9,867 nt of DNA, from the NCBI GenBank assembly GCA_007136375.1, contig SLHB01000178.1:1-9867 (forward strand), read 5' to 3'. Both the position numbers and the translations under genes were made by a program. This DNA is from Candidatus Hydrogenedentota bacterium (GTDB lineage Bacteria > Hydrogenedentota > Hydrogenedentia > Hydrogenedentales > SLHB01). The notes under the pieces were generated by a model, which worked only from the letters and a program-made list of their open reading frames with translations, was not told the origin of the DNA and did no database searches. The first letter of the stretch is position 1; each line of letters starts with the position of its first letter. Of this stretch, positions 1 to 6,468 are shown piece by piece.

Positions 1-415
1 CTGGACACGTGTCCCGCTTGATAATTAGAGAGTGGTACCGGGTCGCGGTAAAGGGAGACGGCACATCCTTGAACAAGGCCGACGCGTCATGACGGATGGC
101 GCTCACCTTCCCGTGCATGATGTTCTCGGCGCGCACAACGTCGCCGCCATAGGCGGCGCCGATGCACTGATGCCCCAAGCACACGCCGAGCACGGGGAAT
201 TCGCCGCCAAGCTCCCGGATAAGCTCTGTCGACACGCCCGCCTCTTTCGGCGTGCATGGCCCGGGAGAGACGACGATCCGCTCCGGCCGGAGGGCGCGGA
301 TTTGGTCCACGGTGACCTCGTCGTTACGGAAAACCCGGAGATCGGTCTCGTATTCGCCAAAGTATTGCACGAGATTATAGGTGAACGAGTCGTAGTTATC
401 GATGAGCACGATCAT
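1..415 (-). CDS. trpG: Anthranilate synthase component II (glutamine amidotransferase), partial
   Basis: TrpG hydrolyses glutamine and passes ammonia to TrpE, which makes anthranilate from chorismate in the first step of tryptophan synthesis. Reading leftwards from an ATG at 415-413, an open frame runs to the window edge and shows 138 residues, about 70% of a normal TrpG of roughly 190 residues. It has the class I amidotransferase start IDNYDSFTYNLVQYFG (residues 5-20), the oxyanion stretch SPGPCTPKEAG (50-60), the nucleophile elbow GVCLGHQ with catalytic Cys79, and IMHGKVS (99-105). The His-Glu part of the triad lies beyond the edge. Its ATG overlaps the trpE stop in ATGA, so translation is probably coupled; GAAAGG lies 9 bases upstream inside trpE. 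The PabA/TrpG distinction cannot be settled from sequence alone, and the same subunit may serve folate synthesis. Direct neighbourhood with trpE favours TrpG. Confidence 0.95.
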   Translation of the reverse strand, partial: MIVLIDNYDSFTYNLVQYFGEYETDLRVFRNDEVTVDQIRALRPERIVVSPGPCTPKEAGVSTELIRELGGEFPVLGVCLGHQCIGAAYGGDVVRAENIMHGKVSAIRHDASALFKDVPSPFTATRYHSLIIKRDTCP

Positions 416-1896
416 ATTTCCAAGCCTTTCTCGGCGAACTCCACGGCCCGGAAAAGCGCCTTGGCCTTGTTGACCGTCTCTTCGAATTCGCGTTCCGGCT
501 GGCTATCGTAGACGATGCCCGCGCCCGCCTGCACGTAGGCGACGCCGTCCTTCACGATCATCGTGCGGATGATGATGCAGGTGTCCATGTCGCCGGAGAA
601 GCTGATGTAGCCGCAGCCGCCGGAATAGGGGCCTCTGCGCACGGGCTCGAGTTCGTCGATGATCTCCATGGCGCGAATCTTCGGCGCGCCGCTCACCGTG
701 CCCATGGGAAAGGTGGCCCGGAGCGCGCCATAGGCGTCCTCGCCGGGCTTCAGCTCGCCCTCGACCTCGCTCACGATGTGCATCACGTGAGAATAGCGCT
801 CGACGGTCATGAGTTTCGACGGGGCGACGGTGCCGGGCGCGCTGACGCGGCCGACGTCGTTGCGGCCCAAATCCACGAGCATGATGTGTTCCGCCCGCTC
901 TTTCTCGTCGGCCAGGAGCTCCTCGCTCAGAGCCATGTCCTCCTGGAAGGTCTTGCCCCGGTGACGCGTGCCGGCGATGGGGCGCACCATGCAGCGGCCG
1001 TGCCGCACTTGCGTCATGACTTCCGGACTCGACCCCACAAGGGTGAGATCGGGGTATTGCACCAAGGTCATGTATGGCGAGGGGTTGATGCAGCGCAGGG
1101 CCCGGTATAGGTTGACGGGGCTCACGTAGAGATCGCGCTCGAAGCGCTGGGACAGCACCACCTGAAAAATGTCCCCGGCGCGGATGTATTCCTTGGCGGC
1201 CTCCACCGCGGCGCAGAAGCCTTCCCGGGTGAAGTTGGAGCGGATGGCGTCGTTCACCTGGCCGCTGTGCACCCGCTCCGTGGTCACCACGAGGGGTTGC
1301 CGCAACGTCTGGATGAGGCCGTCGATCTTGCGGACCGCTTCGTTGTAGGCCGCGTCGGCGCCCTCTTCCCCCACGTGGGCGTTGGACACGACCTTCAACC
1401 GGTTGTTCACATGATCGAAGATGAGGATCGTGTCCGTGATCATGAAATAGAGGTCGGGCGCTTCGAGGGTGTCGGGATTGACGTCGGGAATGGATTCGAA
1501 AAAGCGAACGTGGTCGTACCCGACGTAGCCCACGGCGCCGCCATGGAAATACGGCATGCCTTCGATGGCGACGGGCTTGTAGCCGGCCATGAGCTTGCGG
1601 AGTTCGCCCAGGGGATACTCGGATTCGAAGCTCTCCGCCTCGCCGTTCCGGGTGATGGTGACCTCCCGTCCGCGGGACTTGAATACGATGGACGGGTTCG
1701 CCCCGATGAACGAATAGCGGCCGATGGTGTCGGCCTTCTCGACGCTCTCCAGCAGAAAGCTGTACTGCTGGTTCTTGGCCACCTTCATGTAGGCGGACAC
1801 GGGCGTCTCCAGGTCCGCCACAATCTCCCGATACACGGGCGCGAGGACGCCCGGCTCGGCCATGGCCCGGAACTCCTCCAGGGTAGGATGAATCAT
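412..1896 (-). CDS. trpE: Anthranilate synthase component I
   Basis: TrpE converts chorismate plus ammonia (from TrpG) to anthranilate and pyruvate. The 494-residue product has the usual length. Visible are the N-terminal regulatory motif SFLLES (46-51) and NPSPYM (271-276), both associated with tryptophan feedback binding. The chorismate-binding core shows GSSPE (288-292), RPIAGTRHRG (305-314), DEKERAEHIMLVDLGRNDVGRV (330-351, quoted in part), FPMGTVSGAPK (396-406) and AGAGIVYDSQPEREFEET (457-474). The intact LLES element suggests the enzyme is feedback-inhibited by tryptophan. The chosen ATG is preceded by GGGAG about 12 bases upstream and gives a normal N-terminus. It follows hisI by 40 bases and overlaps trpG by ATGA. 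No trp leader peptide, attenuator or T-box fits in that short gap, so any transcriptional control must act further upstream. PabB is the main alternative, but the sequence pattern and the trpG partner favour TrpE. Confidence 0.96.
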   Translation of the reverse strand: MIHPTLEEFRAMAEPGVLAPVYREIVADLETPVSAYMKVAKNQQYSFLLESVEKADTIGRYSFIGANPSIVFKSRGREVTITRNGEAESFESEYPLGELRKLMAGYKPVAIEGMPYFHGGAVGYVGYDHVRFFESIPDVNPDTLEAPDLYFMITDTILIFDHVNNRLKVVSNAHVGEEGADAAYNEAVRKIDGLIQTLRQPLVVTTERVHSGQVNDAIRSNFTREGFCAAVEAAKEYIRAGDIFQVVLSQRFERDLYVSPVNLYRALRCINPSPYMTLVQYPDLTLVGSSPEVMTQVRHGRCMVRPIAGTRHRGKTFQEDMALSEELLADEKERAEHIMLVDLGRNDVGRVSAPGTVAPSKLMTVERYSHVMHIVSEVEGELKPGEDAYGALRATFPMGTVSGAPKIRAMEIIDELEPVRRGPYSGGCGYISFSGDMDTCIIIRTMIVKDGVAYVQAGAGIVYDSQPEREFEETVNKAKALFRAVEFAEKGLEI

Positions 1897-1936
1897 TCGC
1901 GCGCAATCTCCCGTCCCGGCGCGAAGCCTGGACGCC

Positions 1937-2302
1937 TCATTCCGTGGCCACGCCGTCGCCGTCTAGTCTGACATTTCCCGAAAAATCGCTCTTCCGGTAG
2001 AAGCAACTGGTCTCATTTGTATGGCAGGTGGGCCCCACGGGATCGCATTTCAGCAGCAACGCGTCTCCGTCGCAGTCGATCCGCACTTCCTTGACCCGCA
2101 GGACGTTCCCCGACGATTCGCCCTTGCGCCAAAGCTTCTGGCGCGAACGGGACCAGAAGCAGGCTTGCCGTTCCTCCAAGGTGATGGCGAGGGACTCTTC
2201 GTTCATGTAACCCACCATCAGCACCTGACCGGTTTCATGGTGTTGCACCACGGCCGTTACAAGGCCCGCAGCGTCCAGTTTGAGCATATCTTGAATATTC
2301 AT
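1937..2302 (-). CDS. hisI: Phosphoribosyl-AMP cyclohydrolase
   Basis: HisI opens the adenine ring of phosphoribosyl-AMP, the third step of histidine synthesis, in the cytoplasm. The 121-residue product is the stand-alone cyclohydrolase; there is no fused HisE pyrophosphohydrolase domain, so hisE must be elsewhere. Recognisable blocks are GYMNEESLA (31-39), FWSRSR-LWRKGESSGN (49-66), the metal cluster DCDGDALL (76-83) and PTCHTNETSCFYR (91-103). By the family pattern Asp76, Asp78 and Asp80 bind magnesium, and Cys77, Cys93 and Cys100 bind zinc; all are present. It lies 78 bases after hisF and 40 before trpE. A GGAGG-type ribosome site sits about 14 bases upstream of the ATG, inside a small hairpin (see separate entry). 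Confidence 0.97.
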   Translation of the reverse strand: MNIQDMLKLDAAGLVTAVVQHHETGQVLMVGYMNEESLAITLEERQACFWSRSRQKLWRKGESSGNVLRVKEVRIDCDGDALLLKCDPVGPTCHTNETSCFYRKSDFSGNVRLDGDGVATE

Positions 2303-2314
2303 GGAAGAATAGAA

Positions 2315-2330
2315 GCTCCTCCCCAGGAGC
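2315..2330 (-). promoter_or_regulatory. Hairpin holding the hisI ribosome-binding sequence
   Basis: On the minus strand GCTCCT-GGGG-AGGAGC forms a perfect 6-base stem with a 4-base loop. The purine-rich GGGGAGGAG that should serve as the hisI Shine-Dalgarno site occupies the loop and 3' arm. It ends about 14 bases before the hisI ATG, a longer spacing than usual. The pairing is seen directly; a regulatory role is inference, and such a short stem can occur by chance in GC-rich DNA. Confidence 0.35.
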
Positions 2331-2380
2331 GCGCGCGGCCCCCGGAGTTCGGCTGTAGCGTTACCCCGGCCGCGGCGGGC

Positions 2381-3145
2381 TCAATATCGCACAGGGACTC
2401 CGTGCTCCGCAAGATACGCCTTGGCCTGAGGAACGGTGTACTCGCGAAAATGAAAGATGGAGGCCGCCAGGGCCGCGTCCGCGCCGCCTTCTTGCAGCGC
2501 GGCCCGCAGATGCTCCAGCGATCCGGCCCCGCCGCTCGCTATCACGGGCACGCCCACGGCGTCCGCCACGGCCCGGGTCAGCTCGATGTCGTAACCTTCC
2601 CTGACGCCGTCGCAGTCCATGGACGTCAAGAGGATCTCTCCGGCGCCGCGCCGCTCGGCCTCCTGGGCCCAAGGAATGGCCTCCAGCGCCGTGGCGCGGC
2701 CGCCGTCCCGCCCGCCATGGCTGTGGACCACATACTTCCCGTCCACCCGCTTGGCGTCTATGGCGACCACAATGCACTGCCGGCCGAAACGGTTCGCGGC
2801 CGCGTCGATAAAATCGGGGTCCTGAATCGCCGGCGTGTTGATGGACACCTTGTCCGCGCCGGCGGCGAGGAGACGGCGGATGTCCTCGATGGACCGAATG
2901 CCTCCGCCCACGCACAGCGGCATGAACGCCTGCTCGGCGGTGCGCGTCACGACGTCCATCATGGTCTCGCGGTTGTCCGTGGACGCCTGAATGTCGAGGA
3001 AGACAAGCTCGTCGGCGCCCTCTTCGTCGTACCGCCGGGCGATCTCCACGGGGTCGCCGGCGTCCCGCAGGCCCATAAACCTTACGCCCTTGACGACACG
3101 GCCATTGGCCACGTCAAGGCAGGGGATAATCCGTTTGGTTAACAC
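2381..3145 (-). CDS. hisF: Imidazole glycerol phosphate synthase, cyclase subunit
   Basis: HisF uses ammonia from its partner HisH to turn PRFAR into imidazole glycerol phosphate and AICAR, linking histidine and purine synthesis. The barrel protein has LTKRIIPCLDV at the start, with catalytic Asp11, and VAIDAKR with catalytic Asp130. It also has phosphate-binding glycine loops (CVGGGIRS near 78-85, ASGGAG near 218-223). I start it at the GTG at 3145-3143, giving 254 residues and the standard N-terminus. A TTG eight codons upstream would add residues not usual in the family and would put the AGAGGA ribosome site inside the gene. hisH is not in the window, although it often sits near hisF. The gene lies 80 bases after the AmaP-like gene and 78 before hisI. 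Confidence 0.97.
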   Translation of the reverse strand: MLTKRIIPCLDVANGRVVKGVRFMGLRDAGDPVEIARRYDEEGADELVFLDIQASTDNRETMMDVVTRTAEQAFMPLCVGGGIRSIEDIRRLLAAGADKVSINTPAIQDPDFIDAAANRFGRQCIVVAIDAKRVDGKYVVHSHGGRDGGRATALEAIPWAQEAERRGAGEILLTSMDCDGVREGYDIELTRAVADAVGVPVIASGGAGSLEHLRAALQEGGADAALAASIFHFREYTVPQAKAYLAEHGVPVRY

Positions 3146-3150
3146 AACAG

Positions 3151-3156
3151 TCCTCT
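3151..3156 (-). promoter_or_regulatory. hisF ribosome-binding site
   Basis: AGAGGA lies on the minus strand 5 bases before the GTG at 3145. It decides in favour of this GTG over the TTG at 3169, which has no comparable site placed for it. Confidence 0.7.
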
Positions 3157-3185
3157 GCTCCTCACGCAACGATCCCCCAAAGATA

Positions 3186-3204
3186 CGTGGGCTTTTCCCC
3201 CACA
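3186..3204 (-). terminator. Weak hairpin between amaP-like gene and hisF, possible terminator
   Basis: Minus-strand TGTGGG and CCCACG pair (five Watson-Crick pairs plus one T-G wobble) around a 7-base loop, about 20 bases after the stop of the AmaP-like gene. Only a broken T stretch (TATCTTT) follows. It could be a weak terminator or partial read-through point separating the acc/asp23 block from the his-trp block, or it may be chance. The remainder of the 80-base gap shows no clear promoter. Confidence 0.22.
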
Positions 3205-3225
3205 GGCCAGCGCGCCCGTGAACGC

Positions 3226-4140
3226 TTAGGGGCGCTCCCCGCCGCCGGGCCGCTGGGGCTCGTCATCGGCGGGAGGGGCGGCGTCTTCATCCGCCGTCTC
3301 CGGCGGAGCGCCCTTATCCCCCGGGATTTCATGCACATCTTCTTCCGGCTCCTCCTCCGGCGTCACGCCTTCGCCGGGGAGGTACTCGTCAAAGCCCGCG
3401 GCCGTCTCGTCCAAGGCGTAGGGTTCGTATTCGTCGCCGCCGCCGGGGTTCCCGCCGCCCATCTCGCCAGTGTCCGGGCCGCCGGCCTTGTCTTCGGCGG
3501 ACGCCCCGGCCGCGTCTTTCTCTGGCGGGCCTTCCGCTTCGGCCTCGGCGGCCGCCTCCGCTTCCGCGGCGTCGGCATAATCCATGTGCCGGGTCCGTTG
3601 TCCAGCGTCGGCGTTGATGCCTTCCACCGTCATGGCCACCGTCATGGCGCGGATACCCAGGCTTTCCCCGGCTTCCTTGATGGCCTCGCCAATGACGCCG
3701 AGGGTGTCATGCAAGCTGATGTCCGCCGCCTTGCGCACGTGGGTCTCGGCGTCGGCGTGGACCGTCCGCCGGTCTTTGCCGGGCCGCACCCGAATCTGGA
3801 TGCGCTCCACTTCCGGCAAGCCGCCGGTGACGCGGTTCAAGGTGTCTTCGATGCAACCCACGTTGACAGCAACGGGCCCGTGGGGGCCTTCAAAGGACAA
3901 GCGTTTCCGGCGCCGCCCCCAGGCGGCGAGGGGCGCCACGCCCACAATCCCGAGGATGATAAGGCCATTGCCCACAACCTGGGCGAGCATGAGGCTCCAG
4001 AGGTTGCTGGGCGCAAAGAGGCCGCCCAGAAGGGACGCGAGACCCGACACGAAAGGCGCCCACGAGAACACGAGGATCAGCCCCGTGACAATGGCGAGGG
4101 CGCCGAGAATGCGGTGGGTGACAAACTGGAAGAGCTTCAT
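3226..4140 (-). CDS. AmaP-like Asp23 membrane-anchor protein with long acidic tail
   Basis: This 304-residue protein resembles AmaP, which holds Asp23-type proteins at the membrane in Gram-positive bacteria. It has two hydrophobic helices (about 11-28 and 50-74) and a basic stop at GRRRKR (75-80). A cytoplasmic domain of roughly 85-175 follows, of the form expected for AmaP: GPVAVNVGCIEDTLNR, then a hydrophobic/charged alternating strand and a closing MTVAMTVEGI. From about 188 to the end the chain is low-complexity and strongly acidic, rich in Ala, Glu, Asp, Gly and Pro, with almost no hydrophobic residues. AmaP proteins are commonly near 190 residues, so this tail is an addition. The ATG overlaps the asp23 stop in ATGA, supporting co-production with that partner. 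The AmaP assignment rests on architecture and context, as overall identity to known AmaP cannot be measured here. Confidence 0.75.
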   Translation of the reverse strand: MKLFQFVTHRILGALAIVTGLILVFSWAPFVSGLASLLGGLFAPSNLWSLMLAQVVGNGLIILGIVGVAPLAAWGRRRKRLSFEGPHGPVAVNVGCIEDTLNRVTGGLPEVERIQIRVRPGKDRRTVHADAETHVRKAADISLHDTLGVIGEAIKEAGESLGIRAMTVAMTVEGINADAGQRTRHMDYADAAEAEAAAEAEAEGPPEKDAAGASAEDKAGGPDTGEMGGGNPGGGDEYEPYALDETAAGFDEYLPGEGVTPEEEPEEDVHEIPGDKGAPPETADEDAAPPADDEPQRPGGGERP

Positions 4141-4517
4141 GACGCCGCTTCCCGGGTCCCCTTGGGGAGGAACTTCTGCTCGCCCTCGGGGAATTCGATG
4201 TCGGCGATGTAAACGTTTATCTGGCCCACGGGCTGGTCGGACATGCGGCGGATGCCGCTGAGCACGGCCTCCTGAATGGCGGGCCCCAGGGCGCGAAGAT
4301 CGGCGCCGTATTGGACCACCACGGAGATGTCGATCTGTAAGCTGCCGTCGTCTTCGAGACGGGTAGCGACGCCCGGCACCCGGCTCATGCCGAGCTTCTC
4401 GGAGAAGCCCGTGTTCATGCGCACGATGCCGCCTTGCCGGAGCGTCTCATGGGCCGCCACCTTGGCGTACACCGACATATCGACTTCGTGTTTTCCCAGC
4501 GCGATGGGATCGTTCAT
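4137..4517 (-). CDS. Asp23/Gls24 family envelope-stress protein (YqhY-like)
   Basis: Asp23/Gls24 (DUF322) proteins are small, abundant cytoplasmic proteins, some tied to envelope stress; the Bacillus member YqhY sits beside accBC and is linked to acetyl-CoA carboxylase activity. This copy has 126 residues. Its family-like features are SVYAKVAAHETLRQ near the start, VPGVATRLE in the middle, the strand LQIDISVVVQYG, a helix of alternating charge, and the final strand GQINVYIADIEF. I chose the ATG at 4517 because GGGAAGGG lies 5 bases upstream. A GTG at 4583 overlapping the accC stop (GTGA) would add 22 residues, but these are Pro/Arg/Gly-rich and have no ribosome site, so it is less likely. The gene follows accC by 62 bases and overlaps the AmaP-like gene by ATGA, matching the known Asp23-AmaP pairing. 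Confidence 0.85.
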   Translation of the reverse strand: MNDPIALGKHEVDMSVYAKVAAHETLRQGGIVRMNTGFSEKLGMSRVPGVATRLEDDGSLQIDISVVVQYGADLRALGPAIQEAVLSGIRRMSDQPVGQINVYIADIEFPEGEQKFLPKGTREAAS

Positions 4518-4522
4518 CGTGG

Positions 4523-4530
4523 CCCTTCCC
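4523..4530 (-). promoter_or_regulatory. asp23-family gene ribosome-binding site
   Basis: GGGAAGGG on the minus strand sits 5 bases before the ATG at 4517. It favours this start over the upstream GTG at 4583 that overlaps the accC stop. Confidence 0.55.
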
Positions 4531-4579
4531 GGGGGATGCGCCGCTTCGCTCCACCTGCGCGTTGGCGCGGCGGGACCGC

Positions 4580-5923
4580 TCACTTGGTCTTGGGGACGAA
4601 GCTGTCAATTAGGGTGGGGCTCAATTCGCCCCGGCGGAAGCTATCGCTTCGGATGATCCGCGCGCACAGGCGCGCCGTGGTCTTGATGCCCTCCGTGGCG
4701 AACTCGTCCAGCGCGCCGGCAAGGCGGCCGATGGCCTCGTTCCGGTCCCGCCCCCGCGCAATGACCTTCGCGAGGAGCGAATCATAATAGCGCGGAACCA
4801 CGTAGCCAGAAAAGAGGTGGGTGTCCACCCGCACGCCGGGCCCGCTGGGAATGTGGCAACGCCCGAGCTGGCCCGCGTTCGGCATGAAATTGTTGTCGGG
4901 ATCTTCCGCGTATACCCGGGCTTCGATGGACGATCCCGACGGGCGCGCGTGGCTGTATCCCAAGGGTTCGCCCGCCGCGATACGGAGTTGTTCCCGCACC
5001 AGGTCGATCCCCGTCACTTCCTCGGTAACGGGATGCTCCACCTGAATGCGCGCGTTGAACTCGATGAAGTAGAACTGGTTGTCGGGCCCCAGGAGAAATT
5101 CGGCGGTGCCGGCGTTCGAATATCCAATGGCGCGGGCGGCGCGGACGGCGGCCTTCGCCATTTTCGCTCGGAGCGAACTCGTCAGGGCCGGGGAGGGCGT
5201 CTCCTCGATAAGCTTCTGGTGCCGCCGCTGGATGGTGCACTCCCGCTCGCCGAGGGAAATTACGCGGCCGTGTTCGTCGCCGAGAATCTGGAACTCCACG
5301 TGCCGCGAGTTCTCAACGAACTTCTCTAGATAGACGCCGCCATCATTGAAAGCCGCCTGCGCCTCGACCGTGGCCATGGCCACCGCGTTCTTCAGCGCGA
5401 CTTCATTGTGGGCGATGCGCATCCCCTTGCCGCCGCCGCCCGCGGAGGCCTTGACGAGAACCGGAAACCCGATCTCCCGGGCGATGCGCTGGGCCTCTTC
5501 CGGGTCCTTCACGAGGCCCTCGCTGCCGGGGACCGTCGGCACGCCGGCCTCCTTCACGGCTTCCCGGCAGGCCGCCTTGTCGCCGCTCAGGGAAATGGCT
5601 TCGGGACTTGGACCAATGAACTTGATGTTGCATTCACGGCAAATATTGGCGAATTTCGCGCTCTCGGACAGGAATCCATAGCCGGGATGGATCGCCTGGG
5701 CGTCGCAAATCTCGGCCGCGGCGATAATCGCGGGGATGTGCAAATAGCTTTCGCTGGAGGACGGGCCTCCGATGCAAATGCTTTCGTCGGCCAGGGAGGC
5801 GTGGAGACAATCCTGATCCGCGTCGGAGTGTACCGCGATGGAGGTGATCCCCGCTTCGCGGCACGCACGGATAATCCGGACGGCAATCTCCCCCCTGTTG
5901 GCGATCAATATGCGTCTAAACAT
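4580..5923 (-). CDS. accC: Acetyl-CoA carboxylase, biotin carboxylase subunit
   Basis: AccC uses ATP and bicarbonate to carboxylate the biotin on AccB, the first half-reaction of fatty acid synthesis. The 447-residue product matches the bacterial length. It starts with FRRILIANRGEIAVRIIRA (2-20). The ATP-grasp core shows GDK (Lys116), VLVKASAGGGGKGM (155-168; Lys158 and the glycine loop), RHVEFQ (207-212; His208), TAEF (Glu275) and IEFNARIQVEHPVTE (287-301; Glu288, Asn290, Arg292). EARVYAEDP follows near 334-342. All expected catalytic residues are present. The ATG is 14 bases after the accB stop with only a weak ribosome site, so coupling to accB is likely and would help keep the subunits balanced. 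Homologous carboxylases (propionyl-CoA, pyruvate) share this domain, but length and the adjacent accB identify the acetyl-CoA enzyme. accA and accD are not in the window. Confidence 0.96.
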   Translation of the reverse strand: MFRRILIANRGEIAVRIIRACREAGITSIAVHSDADQDCLHASLADESICIGGPSSSESYLHIPAIIAAAEICDAQAIHPGYGFLSESAKFANICRECNIKFIGPSPEAISLSGDKAACREAVKEAGVPTVPGSEGLVKDPEEAQRIAREIGFPVLVKASAGGGGKGMRIAHNEVALKNAVAMATVEAQAAFNDGGVYLEKFVENSRHVEFQILGDEHGRVISLGERECTIQRRHQKLIEETPSPALTSSLRAKMAKAAVRAARAIGYSNAGTAEFLLGPDNQFYFIEFNARIQVEHPVTEEVTGIDLVREQLRIAAGEPLGYSHARPSGSSIEARVYAEDPDNNFMPNAGQLGRCHIPSGPGVRVDTHLFSGYVVPRYYDSLLAKVIARGRDRNEAIGRLAGALDEFATEGIKTTARLCARIIRSDSFRRGELSPTLIDSFVPKTK

Positions 5924-5937
5924 GAACCGGGCCTGGG

Positions 5938-6423
5938 CTATTCTAGCGCACGAACGGCGAAAAGGGGCTGGCCATACTCAACGGGTTCTCCGTTCTCGAC
6001 AAGCACCTTCTCGATGGTGGCGGCGAATTTCGCCGTCACCTCGTTCATAAGCTTCATGGCTTCAACAATGCACACCGTCTGATTCTCGGATACGGTGTCG
6101 CCCGGTTTGACGAAAGGCTCCTCGCCGGGCGCCGGCGAGGAGTAGAAAACGCCCACCATCGGCGAGTTGATCGTAGTGGCGCCCTTACCCGCGGCGGTCT
6201 CCGCGGCGCCGCCTTGCGGAGCCGCCTCGGCTTGGGGCTGAGGGTGCATCTGCTGCGCGGGCGCCAGAGCCTGCGGATAAGGCGCGGGCTGAACGGCGGG
6301 CCCAATCGCGGCGGGCTGGCCCTTCTTGAGACACACCCGGCGCCCCGATTCTTCTATCTCGATCTCCCAAAGGCTGGAGTTCTCGAAGACACGGATCAGC
6401 TCCTGGAGCCGTTCGATGTCCAT
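5938..6423 (-). CDS. accB: Biotin carboxyl carrier protein of acetyl-CoA carboxylase
   Basis: AccB carries the biotin that shuttles carboxyl groups between AccC and the carboxyltransferase. The 161-residue protein has an N-terminal segment MDIERLQELIRVFENSSL with WEIEIEESGRRVCLKK. A flexible Pro/Ala/Gln-rich linker (about 36-80) follows, then the biotinyl domain (about 84-158). The attachment motif is EAMKLMNE (121-128), with Lys124 as the biotinylated residue. INSPMVGVFYSSPAPGEEPFV (85-105, quoted whole to show the domain start in part) marks the acetyl-CoA-type domain, including the thumb seen in AccB proteins. The start is firm: AGAGGAG sits 6 bases before the ATG. It lies 45 bases after efp and 14 before accC. 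BirA, which would attach biotin, is not in the window. Confidence 0.97.
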   Translation of the reverse strand: MDIERLQELIRVFENSSLWEIEIEESGRRVCLKKGQPAAIGPAVQPAPYPQALAPAQQMHPQPQAEAAPQGGAAETAAGKGATTINSPMVGVFYSSPAPGEEPFVKPGDTVSENQTVCIVEAMKLMNEVTAKFAATIEKVLVENGEPVEYGQPLFAVRALE

Positions 6424-6429
6424 TGGCCA

Positions 6430-6436
6430 CTCCTCT
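6430..6436 (-). promoter_or_regulatory. accB ribosome-binding site
   Basis: AGAGGAG on the minus strand lies 6 bases before the accB ATG, the strongest ribosome site in the window. It suggests accB can be translated independently of efp, whereas accC has only a weak site. Confidence 0.7.
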
Positions 6437-6468
6437 GTGTTCGGCCCGATCCCCTGGACGCCCGCGCC

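Noticed and set aside
503..1906. Long second minus-strand frame inside trpE
   Set aside because: It is an Arg/His/Gly-rich out-of-frame reading of trpE, caused by high third-position GC.
2021..3142. Plus-strand open frame of 373 codons opposite hisF and hisI
   Set aside because: It lies opposite two clear histidine genes, shows no recognisable motif, and is rich in Arg, His, Gly and Ala as expected for the antisense of GC-rich genes.
3187..4212. Plus-strand open frame of 341 codons opposite the AmaP-like gene
   Set aside because: It is antisense to a gene supported by membrane helices, domain pattern and an ATGA overlap; its own translation has no family pattern.
4541..4572. Inverted repeat CGCCGC/GCGGCG between accC and the asp23-family gene as a terminator or operator
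   Set aside because: The arms are short, separated by more than 20 bases, lack a T run, and such matches are expected by chance at this GC content.
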